Shown: positions 24,727 through 33,434 of the stretch, piece by piece | Numbering within the stretch: the stretch's first letter is position 1 | How the letters are laid out: every line of letters starts with the position of its first letter | NCBI RefSeq assembly: GCF_900148505.1 | Contig: NZ_FRXO01000003.1 | Span: 186,001 to 250,000, forward strand | Direction of reading: 5' to 3' | DNA length: 64,000 bases | Source: Pseudoxanthobacter soli DSM 19599 | GTDB taxonomy: Bacteria > Pseudomonadota > Alphaproteobacteria > Rhizobiales > Segnochrobactraceae | The notes under the pieces: model-generated | Database searches by the model: none | The model's input: the letters and a program-made list of their open reading frames with translations, nothing else | Told to the model about the DNA's origin: nothing | Made by a program: the position numbers and the translations under genes

Positions 24727-26748
24727 TCAGCCGAGATGCGACAAAAGAGCCGCACTGAACAGCACCGATCCGAAAGCAAGCACCACAATTGCGCCAAAAG
24801 CCTCCACTCCCCGGTGCAGGAAGCGCAGCACACGACCATCGCGGGCGGCGAGCCGCATGGCTACGCCCTTCGCGCCCACCGCGAGCAGGGCCAGCGCGGC
24901 GACGGTGGCCGCCGTGCCGAGCGCCATGGCGAAGGTGGCGGCGATGCCCGCCGGATAGAGACCCTGGGACAGCGCGAACACCAGCACGATGAGCGCGCCC
25001 GTGCAGGGCCGCAGCCCCGCTGAGACGACGGCGCCGGCCGCCGCCCGCCAGCCGGCCGCGGCCGCCTGGGGCGAGATGGCGTGGCCGCCGCAATCGCAGT
25101 CCGGCGCGTGGATCTGGTCGGGGGCGAGGGCCTCGCCATGCATCTTGAGCCGCATCCGGCCCGGCCCCGCCGCACCGCCGAGGGCGGAGAAGGACGGCTG
25201 CGACGCGCTCGCGGCCGGCGCGGCGGAGAACAACGCCATCGTTTCCGTGCCGCCGGCCTTGAACATCGGCGCCATCGCGCCGGCAACGGCGGCGCCCGCC
25301 GGCTGCACCCCGCCGGCATCGTGCCTGGCGCTGGCGGGCCACGCCGCGAGCGCGCGCACTAGCGGACGCACGATCTTGCGCCAGACGAGATAGAGGCCGA
25401 GCAGCGTGACCGCGCCGAACGAGGCGATCTCCGCCCATTCGGCGATGGAGGTCATGGTGAAGCTGGTGACGCGGAACACCACCGCGCCGATGGTGACGAT
25501 GGCGATGGCGACGCCGGCCTGGAGCAGCGACGACAGCAGCGAGAGCAGGACGGCGCGGCGCGCTGTTCCCCGGCTCGACACCAGATAGGCCGAGATCACC
25601 GCCTTGCCGTGCCCAGGCCCGGCGGCATGGAACACGCCATAGGCGAACGACACCGCGATCAGCAGCAGGATGGCGGTGCGGTCGGTCTTCATGGCCCGGA
25701 GTGCCGAGGTGAGCTCGCCATAGAACGCGCGCTGCCACTGGGCCACCACCGCGAGCAGGCCGACCGGCGGGCCGCCGGCTTCCATCAGGCCCACGCCGAA
25801 CGGGCTCGCGCCCACGGTGCGGGGATGGCCTTCATCGGACGACGCGACGACGGGAACGGCCGCGGGCTTCTCCGGGCACGTCACCGTCATGGTGTTGGCG
25901 AGTTGCTCGGTGACCGCCTTGAGGTTCGGCGGCAGATCGCGTTCCTCCGCCGGGATGAGCGACAGCGTGGTCGCGGTCATCGGGTCGAGATCCGCCGGCC
26001 GCTTCACCGTGAAGGTGCAGCCTTGCGGCACCTTGCCGGCCGGGCTGCCGTCGGCGGCCTTGGCGGCGGCAAGCGAGAACGGATCCTTCTCCGTCAGCGT
26101 GAAGGCCACGAAATATTCGGGATCGTAGACGTCGAGCCGCACGGTCTTGCCGGCGGCATCGAGCGGCGTCTTGAGCGGCAGGGTAAAGAACAGCGTCAGC
26201 CGGCCGTCGGTGCCGTCGAGCCAGTACTGGGTGGGCTCGCCGAAGCGGATGCGCTCGCTGCCGACATTCATGAAGGTGAAATAGCGGTATTCGCGCAGGG
26301 AATCGACGTTCACCTTGGCGAGTGGCGCCAGCTCCGCGGGCGAAAGCTCGCCGTCGCCGTTGGCATCGAGGCCCTGGGTGGCGAAGGCGGAAAAGCCGTC
26401 GTCGAACCGCCAGACATTGCGGATGGCGGCGATGCGGCCCTGCGCATCGAACACCATCTCCTCGCGCGCCTCGACGAAGACGTGGGGATGCGCCGCCGCC
26501 GGCCCGGCCGCGCCGACCGCGAAGACGACGAAGGCCGCGATCCACCACAGCAAGGCAACGACACGGCGTGTCGGAACGGTCGGAGACGACGGCGAACGAA
26601 CGCGCTCTGACAGGTGCAAGGGCGGTCTCTCCGTTGCGGTGGGCCTCGACGAGGCCGGATCCGGCCGTTCACGGCCCTCAGAGCCGGCCGCGCGCGACGC
26701 CACCGGGCGCCGAAAGTCCACCGCCCTGGCGTTCGGCCCGTTCCGCAC
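24727..26748 (-). CDS. DUF1007-NicO fusion, putative nickel/cobalt transporter
   Basis: 673 residues joining two parts that are usually separate neighbours. Residues 60-87 are a signal/membrane segment. Residues 88-300 form a DUF1007 periplasmic domain, starting with His-Pro-His-Val-Phe and containing an EF-hand-like Asp-Ala-Asn-Gly-Asp-Gly-Glu-Leu (about 128-135). From about 350 the NicO/RcnA-type membrane domain follows, with His-Ala-Ala-Gly-Pro-Gly-His-Gly-Lys-Ala, a cytoplasmic Cys-Asp-Cys-Gly-Gly-His and Gly-Leu-Arg-Pro-Cys-Thr-Gly in later helices. It moves Ni or Co (or Zn) across the inner membrane; direction cannot be told. The 60 residues before the signal peptide are unusual, and no better ATG exists, though TTG codons do. 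Upstream by 33 bp is a LysR gene that may share its transcript. Confidence 0.82.
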   Translation of the reverse strand: MRNGPNARAVDFRRPVASRAAGSEGRERPDPASSRPTATERPPLHLSERVRSPSSPTVPTRRVVALLWWIAAFVVFAVGAAGPAAAHPHVFVEAREEMVFDAQGRIAAIRNVWRFDDGFSAFATQGLDANGDGELSPAELAPLAKVNVDSLREYRYFTFMNVGSERIRFGEPTQYWLDGTDGRLTLFFTLPLKTPLDAAGKTVRLDVYDPEYFVAFTLTEKDPFSLAAAKAADGSPAGKVPQGCTFTVKRPADLDPMTATTLSLIPAEERDLPPNLKAVTEQLANTMTVTCPEKPAAVPVVASSDEGHPRTVGASPFGVGLMEAGGPPVGLLAVVAQWQRAFYGELTSALRAMKTDRTAILLLIAVSFAYGVFHAAGPGHGKAVISAYLVSSRGTARRAVLLSLLSSLLQAGVAIAIVTIGAVVFRVTSFTMTSIAEWAEIASFGAVTLLGLYLVWRKIVRPLVRALAAWPASARHDAGGVQPAGAAVAGAMAPMFKAGGTETMALFSAAPAASASQPSFSALGGAAGPGRMRLKMHGEALAPDQIHAPDCDCGGHAISPQAAAAGWRAAAGAVVSAGLRPCTGALIVLVFALSQGLYPAGIAATFAMALGTAATVAALALLAVGAKGVAMRLAARDGRVLRFLHRGVEAFGAIVVLAFGSVLFSAALLSHLG

Positions 26749-26781
26749 CTCGCCGGAATCGGCGTGGGGAGTGTTGGCGGC

Positions 26782-27918
26782 TCAGTTGGGCGGAACGAAG
26801 GCCGGCACGCGCGCGCCGCCGCCGGCGGCGACCTTGGGGGCGGAAACGGGCTTGGCGGAAGGCGCGGCCTTGTCATTGGACGCGGCCTTGTCATTGGACC
26901 CTGCCTTGGCGACGGGCGCGCCGGGGCCTGAAGACGGCTCGTCGCGGCTCTCCTCCGGCGCGTCCCCTGGGGCAGGCAGCTGGGCAACGGGCCCGCGGCG
27001 ATAGGAGACGAGACGCTCGCAGGCCTCCGGCTCGAACCAGTCCGCGAGGAAATCGACGAAGGCGCGCACCTTGCCCGACAGATGCCGGCGATGGGGATAG
27101 ACGGCATAGATCGCCGAGAGATTGAGCAGGTAGTCGTCGAGCACCGTGACCAGCCGGCCGGCCTCGATATCGTCGCGCACCGTGACGAGGGGGATCGCCG
27201 CGAAGCCGAAGCCCGCCAGCGCGGCAAGGCGGCAGGCCTGCGGGCTGTTGACCTCGATGCGCCCCTTCACCGCCACCGAGCGGCGCTCGCCGTCGATGCG
27301 GAACTGCCACTGGCCGCGGCTGCGGGCGTTCGAATCGACGATGCAGGGCCGACTGGAGAGGTCGCCCGGCTCCTGCGGCACCCCGAATTCCGCCAGCGTG
27401 TCCGGCCGCACCACGACGACGATCGGGAACGGCGCCAGCTTGCGGGCGATCAGGCTGGAATCGGCGAGTTCGGTGATGCGGACGGCGACGTCGATGCCCT
27501 CCTCCACCAGATCGACGAAGCGGTCTTCGAGGCGCAGCTCGATCGAGATCAACGGCTCGCGCTTCAGGAACTCCATCACCGCCTGACCGAGATCGACGTC
27601 GCCCAGCGTTCTGGGCCCGGCGATCCGCAACAGCCCGCGCGGCTCGCGGTGGGTGTCGTGGATGGCCGATTCGAGATCGTCGATGCGCTGCAGGATCTCC
27701 GCCGCCTCGCGCAGATAGACCTGCCCCGCCTCGGTCAGCGACAATTGCCGCGTGGTGCGGTTGAGAAGCCGCACGCCGAGTTCGTCCTCGAGTTCGCGCA
27801 CATATTTCGACAACAGCGCCTTCGAGCGGCCGAGCTTGCGCGCGGCGGCGGAAAAACCGCCGGCCTCGGCCACCTTCACGAATGCCTGCATGAGCGTCAG
27901 CGTGTCCATATCGTCCAT
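26782..27918 (-). CDS. LysR family transcriptional regulator
   Basis: 378 residues from ATG 27918 (Met-Asp-Asp-Met-Asp-Thr). Residues 1-65 carry the LysR HTH (Phe-Ser-Ala-Ala-Ala-Arg-Lys-Leu-Gly-Arg-Ser). Residues 95-290 are the periplasmic-binding-protein-like effector domain. The closest pattern is the AaeR/CrgA-like group, with Asp-Leu-Glu at the linker and Leu-Val-Thr-Val-Leu-Asp-Asp-Tyr late in the domain. A disordered tail of 75 or so residues rich in Ala, Pro, Lys and Ser follows. It contains a Ser-Asn-Asp-Lys-Ala-Ala repeat, encoded by an exact 18-bp tandem duplication (26864-26881, 26882-26899). Its frame stays open upstream to 28059, but the HTH position argues for 27918. It diverges from the ornithine decarboxylase leader. 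Confidence 0.85.
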   Translation of the reverse strand: MDDMDTLTLMQAFVKVAEAGGFSAAARKLGRSKALLSKYVRELEDELGVRLLNRTTRQLSLTEAGQVYLREAAEILQRIDDLESAIHDTHREPRGLLRIAGPRTLGDVDLGQAVMEFLKREPLISIELRLEDRFVDLVEEGIDVAVRITELADSSLIARKLAPFPIVVVVRPDTLAEFGVPQEPGDLSSRPCIVDSNARSRGQWQFRIDGERRSVAVKGRIEVNSPQACRLAALAGFGFAAIPLVTVRDDIEAGRLVTVLDDYLLNLSAIYAVYPHRRHLSGKVRAFVDFLADWFEPEACERLVSYRRGPVAQLPAPGDAPEESRDEPSSGPGAPVAKAGSNDKAASNDKAAPSAKPVSAPKVAAGGGARVPAFVPPN

Positions 27919-28134
27919 AGTGGTTGAACGATGGCGCGACCTCAAGCCGTCTGATGGACGCGATCGGAACGGCACCGCACCCCGGGGGCGAAAAATGCCC
28001 CCCGGCCGCATTTTCCGCTTGAGTATGACCCGTGATGGGCCTACATGCGCCTTGCCCAATTTCGCACGTGCCTGTGGTCGCGTGCCGGTCAGGTCGGAAC
28101 CCCCGACCTGGGCAGACCGGTGACCGGAGTTAAA

Positions 28135-28476
28135 CCGGGTCTAAGCCGAGGCTCTCTCGGCGGACGCGACTTGAAGCAACGACGTAGCAGGGCTTTTTTG
28201 GTCTCTGTTCGCCCTCCAAAGGCGAGCGTTACTGAAGAGGCGACTACTTCCTTGCCGGGCGTGCGGACGGGACTTCCCGCTCCAAGCGTTGGCTTCTTTC
28301 GACCCCGCGTCACGGCCTCCACCGTTCCGGGTTCGCAAGAAGCGTGTCGGCGTCTTCGCCCGCCGGTCCTCGCGACCGGCGACCGGGTGTTCGGCCTGAC
28401 GGCTGCCGTCTCCACAGCGGCACCGAACGGACGGACTCACGGACCGCTTCAACCGTCTTGCCTGGGAGCGCCCACG
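28135..28476 (+). promoter_or_regulatory. Structured 5' leader of ornithine decarboxylase, candidate speF RNA
   Basis: About 340 bp upstream of the decarboxylase start with base composition unlike the flanking genes (less G+C, no codon bias). It contains several local hairpins. CGCC-7 nt-GGCG lies near 28215. CGCCGGTC (28361-28368) pairs perfectly with GACCGGCG (28374-28381) over a 5-nt loop. GTTCGG (28389-28394) pairs with CCGAAC (28423-28428), enclosing a smaller TGCCG/CGGCA stem. A class of leader RNA called speF is known upstream of ornithine decarboxylase genes in alphaproteobacteria, and size and position fit. The match to the speF model itself is an inference I could not test. The decarboxylase frame happens to stay open across this region. 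Confidence 0.6.
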
Positions 28477-29607
28477 ATGACGGCCCGTATCGTTGATTTC
28501 CTCCGCACCCGACGTCCCGAAGGTCCCTGCCTCGTGGTCGACCTCGATGTCGTGCGCGACAATTTCCTCGCCTTCCGCCGGGCCATGCCCGACACTCGGG
28601 TGTTCTACGCCGTGAAGGCGAACCCGGCTCCGGAAGTGCTGTCCGCGCTCGCCGAGCTCGGCTCGTCGTTCGATTGCGCCTCCGTGGCCGAGATCGAGAT
28701 GGCGATGGCCGCCGGCGCGACCCCCGACCGCATCTCGTTCGGCAACACCATCAAGAAGGAGCGCGACGTGGCGCGCGCCTTCGAGCTGGGCGTGCGGCTC
28801 TATTCGGTCGATTGCGAGGCCGAGGTGGACAAGGTCGCCCGCGCGGCGCCCGGCGCCCATGTGTTCTGCCGCATCCTGTGCGACGGCGCCGGCGCGGAAT
28901 GGCCGCTGTCGCGCAAGTTCGGCTGCGAGCCGGAGATGGCCGTCGGCGTGCTCGAGCATGCCCACCGCTCGGGCCTCGTCGCCTATGGCGTGTCGTTCCA
29001 CGTCGGTTCCCAGCAGGGCAACGTCAACGCCTGGGACGGCGCGCTCGCCTCGGCGGCGGCGCTGTTCCGCGAGCTGGCCGAGCGCGGCATCCAGCTGCGC
29101 ATGGTCAATCTCGGCGGCGGCTTCCCGGCGAAGTACCTCAAGGACGTGCCGGGCGTGCCGAACTACGGCCGCGCGATCCTCGATGCCGTCAGCCGGCATT
29201 TCGGCAACCGCCTGCCGGAGACCATCATCGAGCCGGGTCGCGGCATGGTCGGCAATGCCGGCGTGATCAAGGCCGAGGTGGTGCTGATCTCGCGCAAACA
29301 GGCCGACGATCCGGTGCGCTGGGTCTATCTCGACATCGGCAAGTTCGGCGGCCTCGCCGAGACGATGGACGAGGCGATCCGCTATCCGATCCGCACCGCG
29401 CACGACGGCGACGATGCCACCCCGTGCGTGCTCGCCGGCCCGACCTGCGATTCGGCCGACGTGCTCTACGAGAAGGCGCCCTACAGCCTGCCGATCTCGC
29501 TCGCGATCGGCGACGAGGTCCTGATCGAGGGCACCGGCGCCTACACGACGACCTATTCGGCCGTCGCCTTCAATGGCTTCCCGCCGCTTCAGTCCTTCGT
29601 GATCTGA
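28477..29607 (+). CDS. odc: Ornithine decarboxylase, fold-III PLP enzyme
   Basis: 376 residues, the usual length for bacterial fold-III ornithine/lysine decarboxylases. It converts L-ornithine to putrescine. The PLP lysine is in Tyr-Ala-Val-Lys-Ala-Asn (about residue 50). The phosphate-binding Gly-Gly-Gly-Phe-Pro lies at about 213-217, and the active-site Gly-Pro-Thr-Cys-Asp-Ser-Ala-Asp carries the catalytic Cys/Asp near 325. Asp after Cys favours ornithine (and possibly lysine) over diaminopimelate. ATG 28477 follows GGGAG at the end of the structured leader. It lies upstream of homospermidine synthase, so the likely end product is homospermidine. Confidence 0.92.
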   Translation: MTARIVDFLRTRRPEGPCLVVDLDVVRDNFLAFRRAMPDTRVFYAVKANPAPEVLSALAELGSSFDCASVAEIEMAMAAGATPDRISFGNTIKKERDVARAFELGVRLYSVDCEAEVDKVARAAPGAHVFCRILCDGAGAEWPLSRKFGCEPEMAVGVLEHAHRSGLVAYGVSFHVGSQQGNVNAWDGALASAAALFRELAERGIQLRMVNLGGGFPAKYLKDVPGVPNYGRAILDAVSRHFGNRLPETIIEPGRGMVGNAGVIKAEVVLISRKQADDPVRWVYLDIGKFGGLAETMDEAIRYPIRTAHDGDDATPCVLAGPTCDSADVLYEKAPYSLPISLAIGDEVLIEGTGAYTTTYSAVAFNGFPPLQSFVI

Positions 29608-29627
29608 AGTCGCAAGGGGCGGCTTCG

Positions 29628-29650
29628 GTCCGGATCGCACCGATCCGGAC
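29628..29650. repeat. Palindromic hairpin repeat, copy A
   Basis: GTCCGGATCG (29628-29637) and CGATCCGGAC (29641-29650) around a CAC loop, 20 bp after the decarboxylase stop. The same stem recurs at 60494-60516, and a one-base-pair variant at 43974-43996. Here it may act as a terminator or RNA-end stabiliser. Confidence 0.75.
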
Positions 29651-29836
29651 GAGAGGGCCCGCTCCGGCGTTTGATCCGGGCGCGATCCGCCAGCCGGGTG
29701 ATTCTATCTGGCCGGACGGCGCCCTGACGGCACGGTTCCGCTTCGGGAACCGTGCGTTCGAAGCGGAATTCAGACCGGAATTGCCGCCGGACGTGGCCCC
29801 GAGCCCGCCGCCGGCCGTTCCGAGGAAGGCTCAGCC

Positions 29837-30376
29837 ATGTTCATCCTTCGCAACGAGGCGCCGGCGGATGTCGGCGCCCGGGAGGCGCTGCTCGACGGCG
29901 CGTTCGGCCCGGCCCGCTTCCTCAAGGCGTCCGAGCGGATCCGCAAGGGCCGGCTTCCCGCCGAGGGCCTCGCGCTCGTCGCGGAAGACGCGGCCGGCCG
30001 GCTGGTGGCCACCGTGCGGCTCTGGCACGTCTCGGCCGGCGGCCGGGCCGCGCTGCTGCTCGGCCCGCTGGCGGTTTCGCCGGACCTGCAGGGCCAGGGC
30101 CTCGGCGCGACCATGATGCGCCGGGCGATGGCGGCGGCGGCGGATGCCGGCCACGGCGCCGTGATCCTGGTCGGCGACCCGGAATACTACACTCGGTTCG
30201 GCTTCTCGGCCGCGCCGACCGCGCGGCTTTCGATGCCCGGCCCGACCGAACGGCGCCGGTTCCTCGCCTGCGAGCTGCGCCCCGGCGCGCTTCAGGGCGC
30301 CGCCGGCCGCATCGTGCCGACCGGCGCGCGCATCGGCAGCGTTCCGGCCCTGCCGGCGGCCGCCGTGGCCGCCTGA
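29837..30376 (+). CDS. YhbS-like GNAT N-acetyltransferase
   Basis: 179 residues, one GNAT fold. The acetyl-CoA-binding stretch reads Gln-Gly-Gln-Gly-Leu-Gly (about 93-98). It is preceded by Leu-Gly-Pro-Leu-Ala-Val and followed by a Gly-Asp-Pro-Glu-Tyr-Tyr-x-Arg-Phe-Gly-Phe block that marks the YhbS (COG3153) group. Lying between ornithine decarboxylase and homospermidine synthase, it could acetylate a polyamine, but the YhbS group is not known for that, so this is only suggested by context. GAGGAAGG precedes ATG 29837. Confidence 0.82.
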   Translation: MFILRNEAPADVGAREALLDGAFGPARFLKASERIRKGRLPAEGLALVAEDAAGRLVATVRLWHVSAGGRAALLLGPLAVSPDLQGQGLGATMMRRAMAAAADAGHGAVILVGDPEYYTRFGFSAAPTARLSMPGPTERRRFLACELRPGALQGAAGRIVPTGARIGSVPALPAAAVAA

Positions 30377-30852
30377 GTCCGCCTTTCGCCCCCCGGCGAC
30401 AAAATGTCTGCTGGGGGGCGCGGGCGTGCGACGGCGTCCGCGCGGCGCCTGTCGGCGCCGCATTGCCTGACCATCGGCGTGTGCGTCGCCCCCGACGGCC
30501 GCCAAGCGGCCAGGCGGCCTCGACGCGCTCCATAGGCGCGTGCCTGCACGCGGGCCTGAAAACCTTTTCCCACCAAATGCTTGATGCGATTGCCGCGCTC
30601 GGTCGGCCTTGAGCCGCCATCGCGGTCCCGTGCGTCGCGGAGGCGCGGCGGATGCGTGGCTGCGCGCAGGCGCGACGATCCTCGTCCGTCATCGTCCCGT
30701 TGCCGCTTCGCGATCTGATGGCAGGCACCGGGACTGGGGCCGCAGGCCGGCGCCGGAGGTGATTCGGATCGCACCGGATTGCTTTTGCCGCGGCGAGACG
30801 CGACAACCATGGCGCAATCAGGTCCATACCGGACGCAAAGGAGAGTGGAAGA
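30377..30852. other. Non-coding region before homospermidine synthase
   Basis: 476 bp with no supported gene. A strong hairpin starts 9 bp after the acetyltransferase stop: CGCCCCCC (30385-30392) with GGGGGGCG (30411-30418), enclosing GACA/TGTC. It has no T run behind it. The rest is likely the promoter and leader of the homospermidine synthase gene, whose ribosome site AAGGAGAG lies just before 30853. Confidence 0.5.
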
Positions 30853-32280
30853 ATGACAGACTGGCCCGTTTATGCCCGCATCGATGGCCCCATTGTGATG
30901 ATCGGTCTCGGATCGATCGGGCGGGGCACGCTGCCGCTGATCGACCGCCATTTCGAATTCGACCGCTCCCGTTACGTCGTCCTCGATCCCGTCGACACCC
31001 ACAAGGGGCTTGCCGAATCCTACGGCGCCCGCTTCGTGAAGGCCGCGCTGACGCCCGACAACTACCGCGAGATCCTGACGCCGCTGTTGTCCGGCCCCGG
31101 CCGCGGCTTCTGCGTCAACCTCTCGGTGGACGTGTCGTCGGTCGCGATCATGGAACTCTGCCGCGAACTCGGCGCGCTCTATATCGACACCGTGGCCGAG
31201 CCCTGGACCGGCTTCTATTTCGACGACAGCAAGGGCCCGGCCGAGCGCTCGAACTACGCGCTGCGCGAGGCCGTGCTCGCCGCCCGCGCCCGCAATCCCG
31301 GCGGCCCGACCGCCGTTTCGTGCTGCGGCGCCAATCCCGGCATGGTGTCGTGGTTCGTGAAGCAGGCGCTCGTCAACCTCGCCGCCGACGCCGGGCACAC
31401 CGGAGAGGCGCCGAAGGACCGTGCCGGCTGGGCGAAGCTCGCCGCCGATCTCGGCGTTCACGGCATCCACATCGCCGAGCGCGACACCCAGCGCGCGCGC
31501 GACCCGAAGCCGGACGACGTGTTCGTCAACACCTGGTCGGTGGAAGGCTTCGTTTCGGAAGGCCTGCAGCCGGCCGAACTCGGCTGGGGCACCGCCGAGA
31601 CCTGGATGCCGGAAACCGGCCGCACCCACGAAGGCGGCTGCGGCGCGGCGATCTATCTGCTGCAGCCCGGCGCCAACACCCGCGTGCGCACCTGGACGCC
31701 TTCGACCGGGCCGCATTACGGCTTCCTCGTCACCCACAACGAGGCGATCTCCATTGCGGACTACTACACCGTGCGCGACGGCGACACGGTGACCTACCGC
31801 CCGACCTGCCATTACGCCTACCACCCGGCCAACGACGCCGTGCTGTCGCTGCACGAGATGTTCGGCGCGGAAGGGCGGATGCAGTCGAGCTGGAAGATCC
31901 TGTCGGAAGACGAGATCGTCGACGGGCGCGACGAACTGGGCGTGCTGCTCTACGGCCACGCCCGCAACGCCTACTGGTTCGGCTCGCAGCTCACCATCGA
32001 GGAAGCGCGCGGGCTTGCGCCCCATCAGAACGCCACCGGGCTTCAGGTGACCTCCGCCGTGCTCGCGGGCATGGTGTGGGCGATCGAGAATCCCGAGGCG
32101 GGCATCGTCGAGGCCGACGAGATGGACCACGCCCGCTGCCTCGAGGTGCAGAGCCCCTATCTCGGGCCGGTGGTCGGTGTCTACACCGACTGGACCCCGC
32201 TCGACCGGCGGCCGGGCTTCTTCCCGGAGGATATCGACACCTCCGCGCCCTGGTCGTTCCGCAACACGCTGGTGCGCTGA
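30853..32280 (+). CDS. hss: Homospermidine synthase
   Basis: 475 residues, the length of the bacterial NAD-dependent enzyme. It condenses two putrescines (or putrescine with spermidine) to homospermidine. The N-terminal Rossmann loop is Gly-Leu-Gly-Ser-Ile-Gly-Arg-Gly (17-24). The family block Asp-Thr-Val-Ala-Glu-Pro-Trp follows near residue 115, and Cys-Gly-Ala-Asn-Pro-Gly-Met-Val near 160. A Trp-Asn/Thr-rich region around 220-260 (Asn-Thr-Trp-Ser-Val-Glu-Gly-Phe) surrounds the active site. With the upstream decarboxylase it makes homospermidine, the typical triamine of Hyphomicrobiales. A good ribosome site (AAGGAGAG) is present, and a bidirectional terminator follows. Confidence 0.95.
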   Translation: MTDWPVYARIDGPIVMIGLGSIGRGTLPLIDRHFEFDRSRYVVLDPVDTHKGLAESYGARFVKAALTPDNYREILTPLLSGPGRGFCVNLSVDVSSVAIMELCRELGALYIDTVAEPWTGFYFDDSKGPAERSNYALREAVLAARARNPGGPTAVSCCGANPGMVSWFVKQALVNLAADAGHTGEAPKDRAGWAKLAADLGVHGIHIAERDTQRARDPKPDDVFVNTWSVEGFVSEGLQPAELGWGTAETWMPETGRTHEGGCGAAIYLLQPGANTRVRTWTPSTGPHYGFLVTHNEAISIADYYTVRDGDTVTYRPTCHYAYHPANDAVLSLHEMFGAEGRMQSSWKILSEDEIVDGRDELGVLLYGHARNAYWFGSQLTIEEARGLAPHQNATGLQVTSAVLAGMVWAIENPEAGIVEADEMDHARCLEVQSPYLGPVVGVYTDWTPLDRRPGFFPEDIDTSAPWSFRNTLVR

Positions 32281-32335
32281 CGGCGCGGCGATCCGGCCGC
32301 CGCAGCGGTGGGCCGGATCGATTGCCGATGAAACG

Positions 32336-32370
32336 AAAAAAGGCCGGATGCGCACGCATCCGGCCTTTTT
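32336..32370. terminator. Intrinsic terminator after homospermidine synthase
   Basis: An 11-bp stem (GGCCGGATGCG at 32342-32352 with 32355-32365) flanked by A6 on the left and T5 on the right, so it can work from either strand. It ends the hss transcript. Confidence 0.9.
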
Positions 32371-32421
32371 GTTTGGCCGCGCCGGGAGATGACGCAGCCA
32401 TCGCGAAAGCATCCGCCAAAG

Positions 32422-32448
32422 AAAAAGGCCCGGCAAAGCCGGGCCTTT
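32422..32448 (-). terminator. Intrinsic terminator of the outer membrane protein gene
   Basis: GGCCCGGC (32427-32434) and GCCGGGCC (32438-32445) with an AAA loop. On the minus strand it is followed by five T. It lies about 26 bp beyond the stop of the porin-like gene. Confidence 0.88.
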
Positions 32449-32473
32449 CTCCTTCCGTCCGGTGAAAGCCGGA

Positions 32474-33193
32474 TCAGAACTTGTAGGCGATGCCGGCGCG
32501 AACGATGTTCGTGTTCAGCTTCGCCTTGGCGCTCAGGCCGATGGCGCCGTAGGAGTTGCCGTAGCTCTCGGAGCCGAGGTCGGCATACAGGTACTCGACG
32601 CGGGCCAGCAGGTTCTGCGTGATGCCGCCTTCGACGCCGGCGCCCAGGGTCCAGCCAACGCGGTTGGAGGTGGACTTCACAGTGCCGCCGTTGACGGTGT
32701 CACGCAGGCGAACTTCCTGGTCGCCGTAGGCCAGACCGCCGGTGCCGTAGACCAGGAAGCGGTCGAAGGCCACGCCGGCGCGGGCGCGCACGGTGCCGAG
32801 ATAGCTCGAGGACGAGCGGTAGTTCAGGGCCGACGGCATGCCGGCGGCGTAGATGGTGGACTTGCCTTCGGCGCTGGTGGCCGAGATGTCGGCTTCGGCA
32901 CCGATCACGAAGTTCGGGGTCACCTGGTAGTTATAACCACCGAAGATGCCGCCGATCACGCCCGAGGTGCTCGGGTTGGACGAGTAGGGGGTGCCGAAGT
33001 CGACGCCGGTCACCTTGCCGTTGCCGAAGGAGCCGCCGAGCGAGGCACCGAGATAGGCGCCGGTCCAGTTGAACACCGGGGCGACCGGGGCCGGGGCCAC
33101 CTCGACCGGGGGGGTCGGCTCGGGCAGGTCGGCGGCCATGGCGGTGGTGGCGAGGCCGAAGGCAGCCACGGACGACAGCAGAAGACGCTTCAT
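32474..33193 (-). CDS. Omp25/RopB-family outer membrane beta-barrel protein
   Basis: 239 residues with a classic signal peptide (Met-Lys-Arg-Leu-Leu-Leu, cleavage after Ala-Met-Ala), then a Pro-rich stretch and Asn-Trp-Thr-Gly-Ala-Tyr-Leu-Gly, the start of the Omp25/Omp31 eight-stranded barrel. The chain ends Ala-Gly-Ile-Ala-Tyr-Lys-Phe, with the C-terminal aromatic required for BAM. This is a major envelope protein of Hyphomicrobiales with structural rather than enzymatic function. GAGGAG precedes ATG 33193. It is monocistronic with its own terminator and a 241-bp A/T-richer upstream region. Confidence 0.92.
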   Translation of the reverse strand: MKRLLLSSVAAFGLATTAMAADLPEPTPPVEVAPAPVAPVFNWTGAYLGASLGGSFGNGKVTGVDFGTPYSSNPSTSGVIGGIFGGYNYQVTPNFVIGAEADISATSAEGKSTIYAAGMPSALNYRSSSSYLGTVRARAGVAFDRFLVYGTGGLAYGDQEVRLRDTVNGGTVKSTSNRVGWTLGAGVEGGITQNLLARVEYLYADLGSESYGNSYGAIGLSAKAKLNTNIVRAGIAYKF

Positions 33194-33434
33194 GATCTCT
33201 AACTCCTCTTACACAAGCCCTTGGGGTCTTCCCTGGCCGGACTTAGCCCCCAGGGCCCGATTAATCTCGCAACGCAACCTCGGTCGGATGGTCGTAGCCG
33301 GTGGTGCGTCTTGGTCGTCATATAGGGTGGTCAATCTAGGCGATTGGAAGGCAAATTTGCGGCCGTCTGGACAGCTTCCATTCGTTCTCGATTGCTGTTG
33401 CGACGATGCAACATGACTCGGCGAGGGTTAATTC

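Noticed and set aside
27919-28059. 47-residue N-terminal extension of the LysR protein
   Set aside because: It lies before the normal LysR start, is Arg/Pro-rich without fold character, and ATG 27918 directly precedes the HTH.
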